From the NCBI RefSeq assembly GCF_040712315.1, contig NC_134013.1:18139001-18203000 (forward strand): a stretch of 64,000 nt of DNA, in the 5' to 3' direction. The notes under the pieces are model-generated. The model had not been told where the DNA came from, made no database searches, and worked only from the letters and a program-made list of their open reading frames with translations. Source of the stretch: Castanea sativa (taxonomy: Eukaryota > Streptophyta > Magnoliopsida > Fagales > Fagaceae). Positions 31,932-43,957 of this stretch are shown here, in pieces (the stretch's first letter is position 1; every line of letters starts with the position of its first letter). The translations under genes were made by a program, and so were the position numbers.

Positions 31932-33150
31932 GGGCAATGTCATCAGGTAGTCAAACGTAGGACAAACCTAATAAATTATATATCTTTGAAAAGTAAAAAC
32001 ACCAACTAATAAATTATGGATTGTGTTTATTTTACACTGATTGTCAAGTCATGGTTTCAGAGTTTTATATGCTATGCGTAAAACCATGTAAAACAGTTTA
32101 TGTGCAATAGGTATTTCCATGACCATATGTAACCAAACTTTAGGAACCTTAGTGTTTCTTAGGTGTGATCTATTCTGTTTCAAGTTCAAGACAAGTCAAA
32201 ATTCAAGCATAAAAAAAAATCCATTTAACTCGATCCATCGAGATTCGTGCAAAAACAATTTTTCAATTATGTTTTTTCGGCGCATGCACTACGGTTTCGC
32301 CATTTTCAAGCCAAGATATAAAAGCAAACTCAGAGCATGTTTTTTAAGACTGTTGGAGAGCAGTGTTTTGTACACAAGCAAAGAAATTATTCCAAGCTCT
32401 CTTGAAACATCAACCAAAAATCCAGGTTCAATTCTAAAGATTGAAAGTGATTAAGACAATATTCCAGCAATACATTAAGTGAATAAATTTAACCGGAGCT
32501 ATTCTCGTAACTAAGAAATAGATTTTGAACAAAATTTTTGTGACTGGTAACACTTTAGTTCAAACCTCACATACACTAAAATCAAAGTATTTTGGCCTAA
32601 TAATAGAAAATTATTATTACAAAATAGATGTCACAAGTTAAAACTTTATTGTATTTTTTAAAAATAAAATAAAAATTGCCAAGTGGCAGCCAAAGCTCAT
32701 CCCATGGGCCATGGGATAGCATGGAATATTTGTTAGCTCATGTGTCCTGCTCCTCATTTGAAGAATTGAGATGTACCTGTTGAGCAAACTGCAAAATTAT
32801 TACTATTAAGCTCCCATCATCTTCTGACTTCTACGACAAATTCCCCCATCTCCATGGTAACTACCAAATTATCAACTAAAAAAAAAATTCTCTTCATCTA
32901 CGTTTACCTTGACGAAATAAAATATTCATGGTCGTATGTGTAGGTCAGCGTAAGATACTTCGCTTTGAATATCGTAAATATAGATCTCTATAAATAAAAA
33001 TAAAATGTAAATTTAGAATGGTGGATAATAAACTTGAGGGGCATTGCATGCAGCCAGGTCCCATCTTTTCTTGAGATATAAACTAGTGAGTCAATAAGAG
33101 TTAACTATTAAGTCAATTAAATAATATATAATAAATAAATAAAACAAAAA
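31932..33150. other. Upstream flank of GLR copy 2
   Basis: No gene. It aligns with the copy 1 flank (CAAGTTCAAGACAAG at about 32180 and 8999), but has extra sequence around 32228-32460 with AACTCGATCCATCGAGATTC, which resembles the TCGA-rich part of the LTRs at 36-51 kb. Confidence 0.5.
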
Positions 33151-33154
33151 CTAC

Positions 33155-33300
33155 TCTGTCATTGATGACACACTCCTCACAAGATTCACAATTTTTATTT
33201 TATCTTAATCAATTTTATCACCATTACTCTTTCATTGACACATTCCACACGAGATTCAGAATTTTTATTTTATTTTAATCAACCTTATCACCATGACGAG
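33155..33300. repeat. ~70-bp tandem duplication
   Basis: ATTTTTATTTTATCTTAATC and ATTTTTATTTTATTTTAATC head two diverged units, each followed by TTATCACCAT. Confidence 0.8.
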
Positions 33301-33369
33301 TGATCATTGGAGTTGGAAATGTATAGCTGGTTTCTAAGCTTTATTAAAAAAGTTATTTGATGGAAATCT

Positions 33370-33610
33370 AGAAAAATCTACCATTAGAATTGTTTTTTCA
33401 TATACTTTCTGTACTTACCAAATTTCAAGATAATTCGAAATTAATAACTACTATCTTATTAATAATTTTTTTTTAAGTTTATACTTTTTTTTAATTATAC
33501 ATAAAAAATGAGTTTAAGAACTAAACATAAATAATAATCTATTGACATGAAATATAGCACACATATAAAGAATATAGAGAATATGTATTCAACTATGAAA
33601 TTTTCAAAAT
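33370..33610. mobile_element. Foldback MITE, copy 4 of 4
   Basis: The most diverged copy. ACATATAAAGAATATAGAGA and a terminal GAAATTTTCAAAAT block match copy 3. Located upstream of GLR copy 2 exon 1. Confidence 0.45.
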
Positions 33611-33880
33611 ATTAATTAATAAAGAATTATTAAGTGTGTAATATTTCACATGAGGGTTCATTTCACATGTGTCTTTTTATTATTGTAGCTAAATGCAAAT
33701 ATGCCAAGTTCATTGTAATATTTAAAAATTGGATGGAAAATTAGTTAAGGATACATGCACATGCTAGATTTTAGAAGCGGTTTGAAGTAGAAGCCATATA
33801 CTTTATTAAATCTAGCATGTCTTTAATTTGTTACAATTATTATTATTATTATTTTTTTGATGCGAACAAACGGCATATTA

Positions 33881-34471
33881 TTAAGAAGAGGATAAAAATA
33901 ATACATCTTGAGACACTAAGATCTCAATGAAACTTGGAGTTTCCCCCACCCAAATACAAGAATCTGATAAATGCCTAGCATATTGAGCTAACACATGGAC
34001 AACCTTATTACCAGTCCTCCGGGTAAAAGAAAAGTTACACTCATTAAACTTTGACGCCTGTAACAGAGCTCCTGCAATGATGTTAGAAATGCTTGCAGGT
34101 GGGGTGGCTGAACTAGTCAACAATTGATAAACCACCAAAGAGTCACCTTCAAATTTTGCAGTTTGAAAGCCTCTGTCCCACGCAAACCTCAGGCCTTCCT
34201 CCATTGCCTTAGCTTCAGTTTCGAGAGGCCCCAGCAGAGCACATATCTTCATACTCAGAGCCTCACGAATTGACCCTAAATGATCATGAACGACTACTCC
34301 AATTCCCACGAAACACAGATTTTCAAAAATAGCATCATCCACATTTACTTTAAAACCGCAAAGATGAGGAAGTGACCACCCAAGCTCTGCTTCTAGAGAT
34401 ATAATCTGAATCGTATGATTGGCCAACTGAAACTCTTCCAAGTAGTTCGAATATCCATTACAACACCTCAC
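33881..34471 (-). pseudogene. LINE RNase H (RVT_3) remnant
   Basis: About 190 codons resembling the RVT_3 RNase H fold: FKVNVDDAIFENLCFVGIGV (first acidic residues), ETEAKAMEEGLRFAWDRG (catalytic Glu) and FEGDSLVVYQLL (third acidic residue). In frame to its stop at 33881. The N-terminal join to reverse transcriptase is not in frame. Would degrade RNA in RNA:DNA hybrids if active. Confidence 0.78.
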
Positions 34472-35130
34472 ACTCCTCCACAGTGGCTGGGCAAAAAATC
34501 AAGCTATCATCTGCAAAAAATAAATGAGAAATACGAGGAGCACCACGGCAGACAGCCACCCCCTTAAGACTACCCCTTTCCACCTGTTGTCTAAGTAAGC
34601 CAGATAAGCCCTCTGCACAAAGTAAAAATAGATAAAGAAAAAGAGGGTCCCCCTGACGTAAACCCCTGGTAGGGATAATACACCCTCTAGGTTTCCCATT
34701 GATTCGAACAAAATAAGTAACAGTGTAAACACATCTCATAATTATATCCACCATTCTCCTATGGATGCCAAGTTTTAGCATTATACCCTTCAAACAGTTC
34801 CACTTCACCCTATCATATGCCTTGCTCATATCAAGTTTCAAAGCCATCTCCCCAATCTTCCCCGTTCTTTTATGACTAGTATGGTGCATAGTCTCATAAG
34901 CAACAAGGATATTGTCAGTAATAAACCGACTTTTAGTGAAGGCACTCTAATTTTCACTAACAATGCTAGACAACACAGTCTTCAATCTATTGGCCACAGT
35001 TTTAGAAGATAATTTATAAATGACATTACAGAGGCTTATAGGCCTATAATCAGTAATTTTATGGGGATTCTTAATTTTTGGGATAAGAACAATGTGAGTG
35101 TCATTAAAATCAAGTGGGCCACCCCATGGT
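34458..35130 (-). pseudogene. LINE reverse transcriptase remnant
   Basis: Carries ALKLDMSKAYDRVKWN (motif A), TRGLRQGDPLFLYLF (motif B) and an intact SHLFFADDSLIF catalytic box (motif C). Upstream, in other frames or past a TAG (SEN*SAF), DYRPISLCNVIYK and TKSRFITDNILVAYE extend the similarity to about 35130. After motif C the reading breaks straight into RNase H, so the thumb and zinc-binding region are missing. Confidence 0.82.
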
Positions 35131-35165
35131 TCAAGAAATCCAAAACTGCCTTAGTAACACAATTA

Positions 35166-36270
35166 TATTATTCTAGTATGTGATAATGATGACTTATGAA
35201 TTATCTCATTACCAATAACTAACCCTTGAGATAGGCCACAATAATTATCGATATATTGATCAATCGAAAATAGCGGGTCCCTAATCCAAATCAAGCTCAT
35301 TGAGTTGTCCAATTTCTAGTATTTCATGCCCTAGCTGATATTGTATAAAAGAACTTATAAAAAAGACAACATGTACCTTTGGAGAGCTACATATTGTGCG
35401 CATGGGGTTTCTATTGACGAGTTCTCTCATATCATCAACCAACACAGAAGATTTCAAAACCAATATTAATGGTGAAGTTCCTGCACTCCAGTCACAAATA
35501 TTTCTATTATGAAGAATTTCGAGAAGGTTCTTCAAGTCACAAATAGGGCCTTAATGAGAAAAGAGTCCATAGCAAAACAAATCTAATTATATTGAGCAAT
35601 GTGTGGCCACATTAGTAAGTTCTACTTAGTTTAACTAGAGAATTAGGGTTAATTATGCTATAAAACTTCAATTCTTCTATATATGATGGATATGTTTCGT
35701 TAAGGATTGATGGTAAATCTTGGAGGGTTTTCATTATTTAGGGTTTTCTCTTTGTAATTGTATCACTATGTTATTTACTTTGCGCGTAAATATATATTTG
35801 TGATATTGGTTTGTATCGAAGTTGTACAGTTTTTAGACCCCTTAAACACAATCAGATTAACCTAATTATTTAGCTAAGTAATTAACTTAGGTAAATTATA
35901 CAGATCTAGGTTAACACAGGTAAATCATATCATTGAAACAGTGCGAAAAATAAATAACACAACAATATGATAACCCAAGAAAACCAAACCGGTTAAAAAC
36001 CTGGAGAGGATTTAGCCTAGTTATCCTCAAGGTAAAACAGATCCACTATGAAAGAATTGAAGTTTACACAATAGCAACTTAGACCACTAACATCCTATTG
36101 CTACCTCGAGTAGGAAACTAACTACCATGACCACGTGACAGCTCCGAGTCCATGGACTACTTATTACTTGGATTCACAGCAAGTACAAGCACTCCCACTT
36201 GTGTATTTTTAAGCTCTTAATGCAACAACTGAATGATCATCAAGTTCTTGACATAATCTTGATTTTTGAT
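35166..36270. other. Older repeat that hosts the nested retrotransposons
   Basis: No gene. From about 35816 the sequence looks like part of a minus-strand LTR-type repeat. It is interrupted exactly by the outer element, and TTGAT is repeated on the far side (51651). I recognise no coding domain. Confidence 0.45.
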
Positions 36271-37269
36271 TGTTAGGACATATGTGATTTGATGTTAGGA
36301 ATATATGTCAACATTTTATGTGATTGACTAATCCTTTGACAAAACGCACTTCACCTGTATTTAGATAAATCTAGGATGTGTTTAATACTTCAAGGAACCT
36401 TGTTTCAAGTCCAAGTATTAAAGCCATGCAAGTCTGTCCAAGATTCAAGTGTGAAAAGTGTTGTTCACTAAAACTCGACAACTAGCATCTATCGAGACTT
36501 GAAGTGCTGTTCTAGCTTATGGCTCAACAGCAACTCGACAGATAGGGTATTTGTCGATATTTATGAAACTCAGATTTTCAAGTTTGTTTTTCATCCAATC
36601 CGTGATTGTATGTTTGGGCTTTCTTTTCTCACAACCCTAAAATATATAAGGATTATTTTAAGGGCTATATCAGGTTACACATTGCCAAGAACACAATTGC
36701 ACAAGAGCAAATTGTAATCGGAGACCTAGTTTTGCCCTAGTTCATCTTTCTTATGAAGAAGCTGTTGTGTTTGTACACAATAGGGTTTGTATACAGTAGG
36801 GTTTTGTAACCAAGGAACTTCTCGATCTTAATCGTGTGATGAACTGAAGAACTTTGCAGCCAACAATCCTTCTCTAGTTAGTGATTGAAGTCGCGTACTT
36901 AGATCTGCACAATTGATCAGTCACGTACTGGGAGCCGTGCAATACAAGAAGAAATTGTCACTACAGAATAAGTCCAACTGAGTATTGGGGTAAGGGTTCA
37001 ACTGTAGGTTGGTATAAGGTATTAGGATTCCTTTACTTATAACCGCTTGTTTTGATAATAGTAGATTTTCAGGAGTGATGACCTTAAAATCACTCGGTAG
37101 GGTTTCTGTCGTGTTGCTTTTCCCCATTCGTAAACAAATCACCGTATCAATTTATTTTCCGCTGCACTTTAGTTTATTAGTGATTTATTTGTGCTACCAC
37201 ATGTTTGCATGTTAATTTGATTAATTAATAAACTTGGCTAATTAATCAATTGATTTATCATAAGGGGTC
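36271..37269 (+). repeat. LTR A (left LTR of outer element, interrupted)
   Basis: Starts TGTTAGGACATATGTGATTT, as does LTR D. It is cut after GGGGTC by the inner element; the last 20 bases (ending TTTTTGGCCTATCA) resume at 44965..44984. Confidence 0.9.
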
Positions 37270-38288
37270 TGTTAGGACATATGTGGTTCAATTGTTAAGA
37301 ACATATGTCATTATTTTATGTAATTGGCTAATCCTTTGACAAAACGCACTTTACTTGTAATTGGGTAGATCTAGGATGTTTTTGATACTTCAAGAAACAA
37401 GGTTTCAAGATCAAGTGTCAAAGCCATGCAAGTCTGTCCAAGAAACAAGCTAAGAAGTGCTCTTCATTAAAGCTTGACAGCTGGCTCAACAGCTACATCT
37501 ATCGAGTTTTAAGAAGCTGTTCCAGCCCTGTGGCTCTATAGCACCTCGACACCTCTAGCTGTCAAGATTTAAGAAAAACAATTTTTCAATACTGTTTTGA
37601 TTCTAATCCGTGGACATGTCTTTGGGCCTTCTTTTCTCATAACCCTAGACATATAAAAGGATTATTTTAAGGGCTGTCAAAGTAAACACAAGTTGCACAA
37701 GCATTGAGAAAAGTCTGTTCAAACAATTTGTGACCGAAGACAAAGTTTGCCCTAGTTCATCTCTTTGTGAAGAAGCTGCTGTGTCTTTGCACCATATGGT
37801 TTTGTAACCAAGCATCTTCTTGTTCTTCATTGTGAGAATGAACTGAAGGACTTTGCAGCCAACATCTTTCTCAAGTTGGTGATTGAAGTCGTGTACTAGG
37901 ATCCGCGCAATTAGTTAGTCACGTATTGGGAGCCGTGCATTGAAAAGGAGAGATTGTCATTACAGAACAAGTCCAATTGGGTATTGGGGTAAGGGTTCAA
38001 CTGTAGATTGGTATAAGGTACTAGGATTCCTTTACTTGTAACCGCTTGCTGTGATAATAGTGGATTTTCGAGAGTGGTGACCTTAAAATCACCCGGTGGA
38101 GTTTTTGCCTTGAAGGTTTTCCTCATTCGTAAACAAATCATCGTGTCAATTTATTTTTCCGCTACATTTTAGTTTATTGGTGATTTGTTAGTGCTACCAC
38201 GCGTTTGCATGTTAATTTGATTAATTAATAAACTTGGCTAATTAATCAACGTAATCCATCACAAGGGGTCAATATGTTTGGCCTGTCA
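37270..38288 (+). repeat. LTR B (5' LTR of inner element)
   Basis: TGTTAGGACATATGTGG to TTTGGCCTGTCA. Its TATA box is ACATATAAAAGG near 37651; upstream of it lies a CTCGACA...TGTCAAG inverted motif. Confidence 0.9.
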
Positions 38289-38290
38289 AG

Positions 38291-38302
38291 TGGTATCAGA
38301 GC
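38291..38302 (+). promoter_or_regulatory. Primer binding site (tRNA-iMet), inner element
   Basis: TGGTATCAGAGC, two bases after the LTR end; complementary to the 3' end of plant initiator tRNA-Met. Confidence 0.93.
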
Positions 38303-38358
38303 AGGCACACTCTAATTAGGGTTTAATCCTTGTGTGTGATCCATTGACCCTTATTGTC

Positions 38359-40260
38359 ATAGATAGAGGACAATCTCTTATTATCCCTCCTTTATTTGAT
38401 GGGACTAACTATGCATACTGAAAAGTACGCATGAGAACTTTTTTGCAGTCTCTAGATGAGAAGGTGTGGCAAGCTATAGAGATTGGCTGGACCAAGCCAA
38501 AGGAAGCACCGGCTGATTGGGATGAGGCAAAGATCAAGGCAGCAAACTTCAACAGTAGGGCATTGAATTCTTTGTTCAGTGTAGTCACAAATGAGGAATT
38601 CAAGAAGATATCCTCCACTGAAACTGCAAAGGAAGCATGGACCATTCTCCAGACAACCTATGAAGGAACTAAGGTTGTTAGGGATTCGAAGCTGCAGAGG
38701 CTTACTACAAGCTTCGAAGAGATAAAGATGGAGGAGGATGAGTCATTTGATGAGTTCTATGCAAAACTCAAAGACATAGTGAACTCTGCTTCTAATCTTG
38801 GAGAAACTATCTCAGAACCCAAGATTGTGAGAAAAGTGCTCAGATCTCTGCCTGAAAGATTTCATGTCAAGATCACCGCGATTGAGGAATCAAAAGATAT
38901 TGATAAAATTCCTTTGACAGAGCTAGTTGGAAATCTACAGACATGCGAGTTGGGTTTGTCTAGAATCGAAAAAACAAGCAAGAGCAAGAATATGGCACTA
39001 ACGGCCAAGAGTAGTGAGACGAAAGAGTCTTCAAACGATAAAGATTCTAAGATGAAGTCCTATATCACCAGGCAATTCAAGAAGTTCATGAAGAATGTCA
39101 ATGGGAAAGGCTTCAATAAGAACCGTAGGCAATCCAGTTCTTCTCAATTCAAGGGTCAAGACAAAGGGAAGAAGTATGCAAGGGATAGCGGTCAGTACAC
39201 TGTTCCTATAGGACCTAAGTGCTTTCGGTGTCAAGGCTTCAGACAAATGAAACAGGAATACCCAACATATCTCAAGACGATTGGGAAAAGTAAGGCACTT
39301 GCTGTTACGCTAAGTGATACCGAGCCTAAAGATGATTCTGACAATGAGGATGACGGAATCTTGAATGCCTTCACTGCTATAGTTAATCCTACTGAGGGGA
39401 TTGTTGAAGATGTGGATGAAGAAGGGGAATTGGTGGAAGCCAAGTTTGAGAAGATGGATGATTAAGATGACATTCACACAGCCTATGCAAAATTATATAA
39501 GGTCTTAGAAAAGCACGAGAAGCTGTATAGGTTGACCACCAAGAAGCTTAGTGATGTGGAGCTTGAACATGAAGAGCTTTCCACAAAGTTTGATGAAGCA
39601 AATCAAACTATTGGAGCATTGAGGTTTGAAAATAACTTCTTGGCTGAGAAGACTAAGAAGCTTGAGGTAGAACTATTCCAAGTTAGAGCTCAGCAGGAAA
39701 GGACTTCAAGTGCTAAGCTTGATGAGATGCTTGGTTTTCAAAAATCTACTTCAGATCGAACAGGTTTAGGGTATGACTTCTCCTCCTCTAATATTTTGTC
39801 TGCTAGTACTACTGTGTTTGTTCCCCCTAGCAATAATGTTCAAATTGAGAACACTAATTTTAAAACTGAATTAGCTAGTGAGAACATAGACAAGGGTAAA
39901 TCTATCTTAGGAGCGCCCCCTAAGTAGGATAAGAAGGAAGTTAAAAACCCTAGGGCTAAGAAGGCTATCTATCAAAGGCCTAAACAAAAGAAGCAGCATC
40001 TTTGTCATCACTGTGGAGCAACTAGTCATACTCGACCAAATTGCTATAAGTGGTTAGCCACTCAAAATAGCAACAGCATGTTGGCGTCGGGAAACCAGAA
40101 TCAGTTTTCGTCCTCGTTTGCTCATCTTGGAGATCTTCTCAAAGCCCTCATGTTCCTTTCGAAATTGAATGGTATCAATTCTTCCCCCTCACCGCCGGTT
40201 CAAGGGTTTGCAAAAAGGAAAGGTTCTTCCAAGGTGTGGAAGGAAAAAGGTTCCAAGTGA
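38359..40260 (+). pseudogene. Gag polyprotein of inner element
   Basis: One frame of 633 codons. The start codon has become ATA (ATG in the outer copy). The N-terminus FDGTNYAY*KVRMRTFLQSL is the DUF4219/UBN2-type Copia capsid region, with the stop where Trp is expected. A zinc knuckle follows (CFRCQGFRQMKQEYP, with His and the last Cys lost), then a long coiled coil (KLYRLTTKKLSDVELEHEEL...), and a second, intact CX2CX4HX4C knuckle (CHHCGATSHTRPNC). Further stops are at 39463 (TAA) and 39925 (TAG). It ends GSSKVWKEKGSK at 40260. No protease or pol follows. Confidence 0.85.
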
Positions 40261-40719
40261 TCTAATCACTTTCTCTCTTCTTCTGTTTTTGTTTTTGCAT
40301 TACTTGTGTGTTTTGCTTTAATGTTTTGAGTCAGTCTAGTTTTTATGCTTTGCTTTGTCTTGCATGTTTATGGTTATTAGTTTTTCAGTTTTTAATTTTT
40401 TTTTTTATTTAAATAAAAAATTTTTTGAAAAATTCAGAAAAATACAAAAACAGTGTGTGTTTGTGTATATCGATTCCTGTGAACCTTAAAATGGCCTTTG
40501 AAATAGAGTTTTTTAAACTTTGTATCTCTTGTAGTTTAGATGAGCATCCTTATGCACAACTAAGCAAGTAAGTTTTGTGGCTCTTTGTTTGTGATAAGTA
40601 AAGTTAAGTGATCTCTTGTACTTAACACTCGTATCACTCTTTTTGACGGGGAGGACTAGAAAATCCTAAGAGAAAGACATAAATAACCATCTCACCACTG
40701 TTACCTGCCAAGCATGATA

Positions 40720-40800
40720 TGACATCTGTATGTTTCGGCATAGCAAAAGTGCAATGTCAATAACATCTGTATGCTTCGGCATAGCAAAAGTGCAATGTCA
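40720..40800 (+). repeat. Twin 40-nt hairpin units, inner element
   Basis: Units 40720..40759 and 40761..40800. Each can pair TGACAT (or TAACAT) with ATGTCA outside and TATGC with GCATA inside, around a TTCG loop. Unit 1 has TATGT, a wobble. The shared 3' arm is GCAAAAGTGCA. Confidence 0.85.
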
Positions 40801-41222
40801 AAAGCTTAACATAATTAAGTGTTTCTTCTCTCTCCTTTGTATACCCATGCATGGTTTTCTTAATAAAAAGAAAATATGCAAAGAAAATAAAAACAAAAAG
40901 AACAAAAATGCTTTAAATATGTTGCAATAGTGTTTTCTAAGAGATGTGGGAGTTATAGGATGTACCTCAAAGGTGATAGTCCCTATCAAACAGTTATGAT
41001 TGTGTGTGAGTTAAAGTGATTTTCTCATATCTCAAATAGTCATAACTTTGAGACATTCATGCAATATTGCAATGTTTTTCACACACAACACGCAATATTC
41101 TTTGCTACTTTTGATACATGTGCAGGTACAATGTGATTTGGCATCACAAGGTTTACATGTGTTGATGTATGCTTGCTAAACTGTCTTAACTTGTTTTTGA
41201 AATATAAAATTGGTTAGACTTA

Positions 41223-41226
<4 letters not shown>

Positions 41227-41264
<38 letters not shown>
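41227..41264 (+). repeat. (GT)n microsatellite, inner element
   Basis: About 19 GT units; the outer copy has a shorter tract at 47972..47993, so the repeat is part of the element. Confidence 0.95.
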
Positions 41265-41267
<3 letters not shown>

Positions 41268-41399
41268 GGAGCTCAATGCTTAACTCTTTGTTGATTAAGA
41301 GATGTTTTGAGAGGTTAAAATGTTGGTTGGATCTTTGGCTGAGTTGCATGTTTGATTGCATTCATATCTGTGTTTTTCCCTTCTTGAAAAACTATTTTT

Positions 41400-41760
41400 A
41401 AGCCATCTCGACACCTTCTCAACACCTCTCAATACCTGGCTTGTCTGTCGAGCTTCTCAGTTGCATCTTATCGCAATCTTGACACCTCTCGATAGCTTCT
41501 GGATCGATCGAGAAATCTCCTGACCTCTTGATAGCTTCTCAACAGCTGGTGGATCGATCGAGCTTATCTTTCGTGTCTGATGTTTGGTTCCTCATCACCT
41601 ACTCGACAGCAGCATCTGTCGACGCATATATTCTCGACACCTACCTTGACACCTGGATTGATACCTCTCAATGCCTATATCTGTCGAGCTTTACTAAGGT
41701 TCTATTTATATGTTTTCACATGATCTAGACCTCATTCTCTCGATCTCTCTCGATCTGTCC
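41400..41760 (+). repeat. Degenerate TCGACA/TGTCGA motif cluster, inner element
   Basis: Many copies of CTCGACACCT, GGATCGATCGAG and CTGTCGAGCT in both orientations. The outer element has the same kind of cluster at 48120..48430, and the motifs also occur in all LTRs. Confidence 0.75.
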
Positions 41761-42236
41761 GCACCTATTCCTCTCCCAAACACTCTTTTCTCACTCAAAA
41801 CCTTCAACCCACGTGTTTTTTGGCTTTTCTTGCTTCAAAACACTTGGTATGGTTCTTTTTCTTCATAATCTTTTCCTGCGTTCATATCTAGGTTTTGAGT
41901 TTTTGAATTTTTTTTTTGGGGTTTTTCAAAATTTGTTGAGTTTTTGAGAAATTTTTGGATGGTTTTTGTCTAAATGTGTTTCAAATCTCATGCATTGCAT
42001 CACATAAGCATAATAACTGTATTATCATGCATTTAGATGTGTGCAATTTGATTGTGTGCTGGTAGGATTGGATTGGACGGAGCCCATGATGTCTTTTATA
42101 TCGCATGTCACATGTTTATGCATTTTTCATGCATACGTTCTTTCCTTTCAATATACTTGCTATATTTGAATTGTGTTGGAACTTTTCTGAGTGTTTCTTT
42201 CTTCCCCCTCTCTCTTTTGTTTACATTAGTGCGTCA

Positions 42237-43394
42237 ATGGCACCCAAATGTAAGTTTGCTCCTGTCCAGATTCCTCTGTGTTCTAGGGCCTCTTCATCTT
42301 TTGATCCTACTCCCTCCGCTATTCGGTTCCATGATGAGAAAGCCCAAAAGGACTTCTCGAAGAACTTCTCTAAACGAGGTGTTCATTCGGAATGTCAAGT
42401 TGTCTTGTCAGATTTTGTCGACATTGACCTTCCTAATGTCATTCACAGACAGGAATGGGAGTCACTGTGTGACGTCCCAATCACATGTCCTACTGTGCTA
42501 ATTCAGGAGTTTTACTCCAACATACATGGAACTGATCCTTCGGTACTTCTCTTTTATACTTGCGTTCGAGGTACGCGCATTGTCGTCACACCGAAATTGG
42601 TATCCGATGTACTTCGTGTTCCGAGGGTTGCGCATCCTGACTACCCCAGTTGTGAGCGTCTACAGACTGTGTCCAAAGACGAGATGATCTCTGCGTTCTG
42701 TGAACGTCCAGCTGATTAGGGTGAGCATCAGTTTACATCATGTCGACCTTTTGCTAAAGGTCCTAGATTCTTGAACATGGTGATGACTTTTGTGTTGTAT
42801 CCTCTCTCTCACTACAACTCCATTACAAAGTCTCGTTCTCATTTTCTGTTGTCTCTTCTTGAGGATCTGTCCATAGACTTTCCTTCACATTTCATCTTTT
42901 CTATCATAGATGTATATAGGGATACGGCTACCCGTGATAAGCTAATCTTTCCTTCTACTATCACGCGAATCTTACGCCACTTCTCTGTTCCTTTTCCCTC
43001 ATCCAACCACTTCTCCTTTATGTGTGCCATTGACTACGCTACCGTTAAACGGAGCGAGGCGCAGTTTCGTGCGAGGCAGTCTGGTTCGACAGCTCCTCCC
43101 ACTCCTTCAGCTCCTTCTACCTCCGCTCCCTCTTCTTTAGAAGGAGGTGTGACTTTGGATGTGATCATGGCACAGCTTCAGGACATGGATGCTCGTCTTG
43201 ATACCCTTTCTACGGAGTTGTATCAGATGAACACCCGCATTGGCCGCATTGCTAAACGGCAGGCTCGCCTTAGTGGTTTTGTGGAGTCTCCCTCTCCTCC
43301 TCCCAAGGCATCTGAGACACCTGATGGTTTAGGCGATGATGATGATGAGGATGGAGATGCTAGCTCTTCTAGTTTTGACGAGATATCTACTTGA
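42237..43394 (+). pseudogene. Second ORF of inner element: putative plant transposon protein-like
   Basis: 385 codons from MAPKCKFAPVQ to FDEIST with one TAG at 42717 (Trp in the outer copy). The middle part, QEFYSNIHGTDPSVLLFYTC with RGTRIVVTPKLVSDVLRVPR, resembles the 'putative plant transposon protein' domain (PF20167) found in plant retroelements, whose role is unknown. A proline/serine-rich linker, a short coiled coil (MAQLQDMDARLDTLSTELYQ) and an acidic DDDDEDGD tail follow. No transmembrane segment or signal peptide, so it is not an envelope-like protein. Assignment is from memory of the family's pattern. Confidence 0.72.
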
Positions 43395-43945
43395 CACTCT
43401 TACCCTTTGTCACTCGTGACAAAAAGGAAAAGTAGTTTTGGATATGAGAGTAGTCATTCTTAGGGGAAGAGTTAGGAGATTTTTTTTTTTAGAGGGAGAG
43501 TTTGTTTTTGAGGGATGTAGTAAGGATTACATGTATTTTTTTTCTTTTCTTTCTTGGTAGAGATACATTATTCTTGTACCTAGGTCTTGTGACCATTTTT
43601 ACATACATATTGCTTCTCAAGTAGTATATATATATGATGATGTATGTTTTATTCACCTATCTCTACATGTGTTGTTTCTTTTCTCTCTTTATACACATGA
43701 TTCTTTTATTTGTATGTAATCTTTTATTTCTGCTTTACACAAAGATGTCTTGATGTGTTTTGTTTAAAGTGTTTCAGAAATACAAGTTGTCAAAGTCTAC
43801 TTGTCATGAACTCTCTTCTTGCAAAGTTTTTCAAGAGTTTATGTTAGGATAGATTTTATTGTATTTAACAAGTGAGTATGAGTTGAGTGATTTATAACTT
43901 CTCTCATGTGTTCATTTGTTTGTTGTGGTTTTGTCACAGATTGTC

Positions 43946-43957
43946 AAATGGAGAGAT
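43946..43957 (+). promoter_or_regulatory. Polypurine tract, inner element
   Basis: AAATGGAGAGAT directly before LTR C; the outer copy keeps the less damaged AAAGGGGGAGAT. Plus-strand DNA priming site. Confidence 0.75.

Larger units (their letters stand above)
33838..35165 (-). mobile_element. LINE remnant with large internal deletion
   Basis: Minus-strand L1-type LINE fragment. It is 5'-truncated within reverse transcriptase and internally deleted, with the 3' end intact down to A7 followed by a TAA-rich tail. A different subfamily from the LINE at 16.9-22.8 kb, judging from the protein sequence. Confidence 0.82.
40261..42236 (+). other. Non-coding spacer between gag and second ORF, inner element
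   Basis: About 2 kb without a gene, matched along its length by the outer element's 46996..48943. It holds the twin hairpins, a (GT)n tract and TCGA-rich repeats. Conservation in both copies shows that it belongs to the mobile unit. Confidence 0.75.

Noticed and set aside
40720..40800. Resemblance of the UUCG hairpin to the 5' stem-loop of U6 snRNA
   Set aside because: Only the loop and a few stem bases match. The conserved ACAGAGA and downstream U6 sequence are absent, and the arrangement is tandem.
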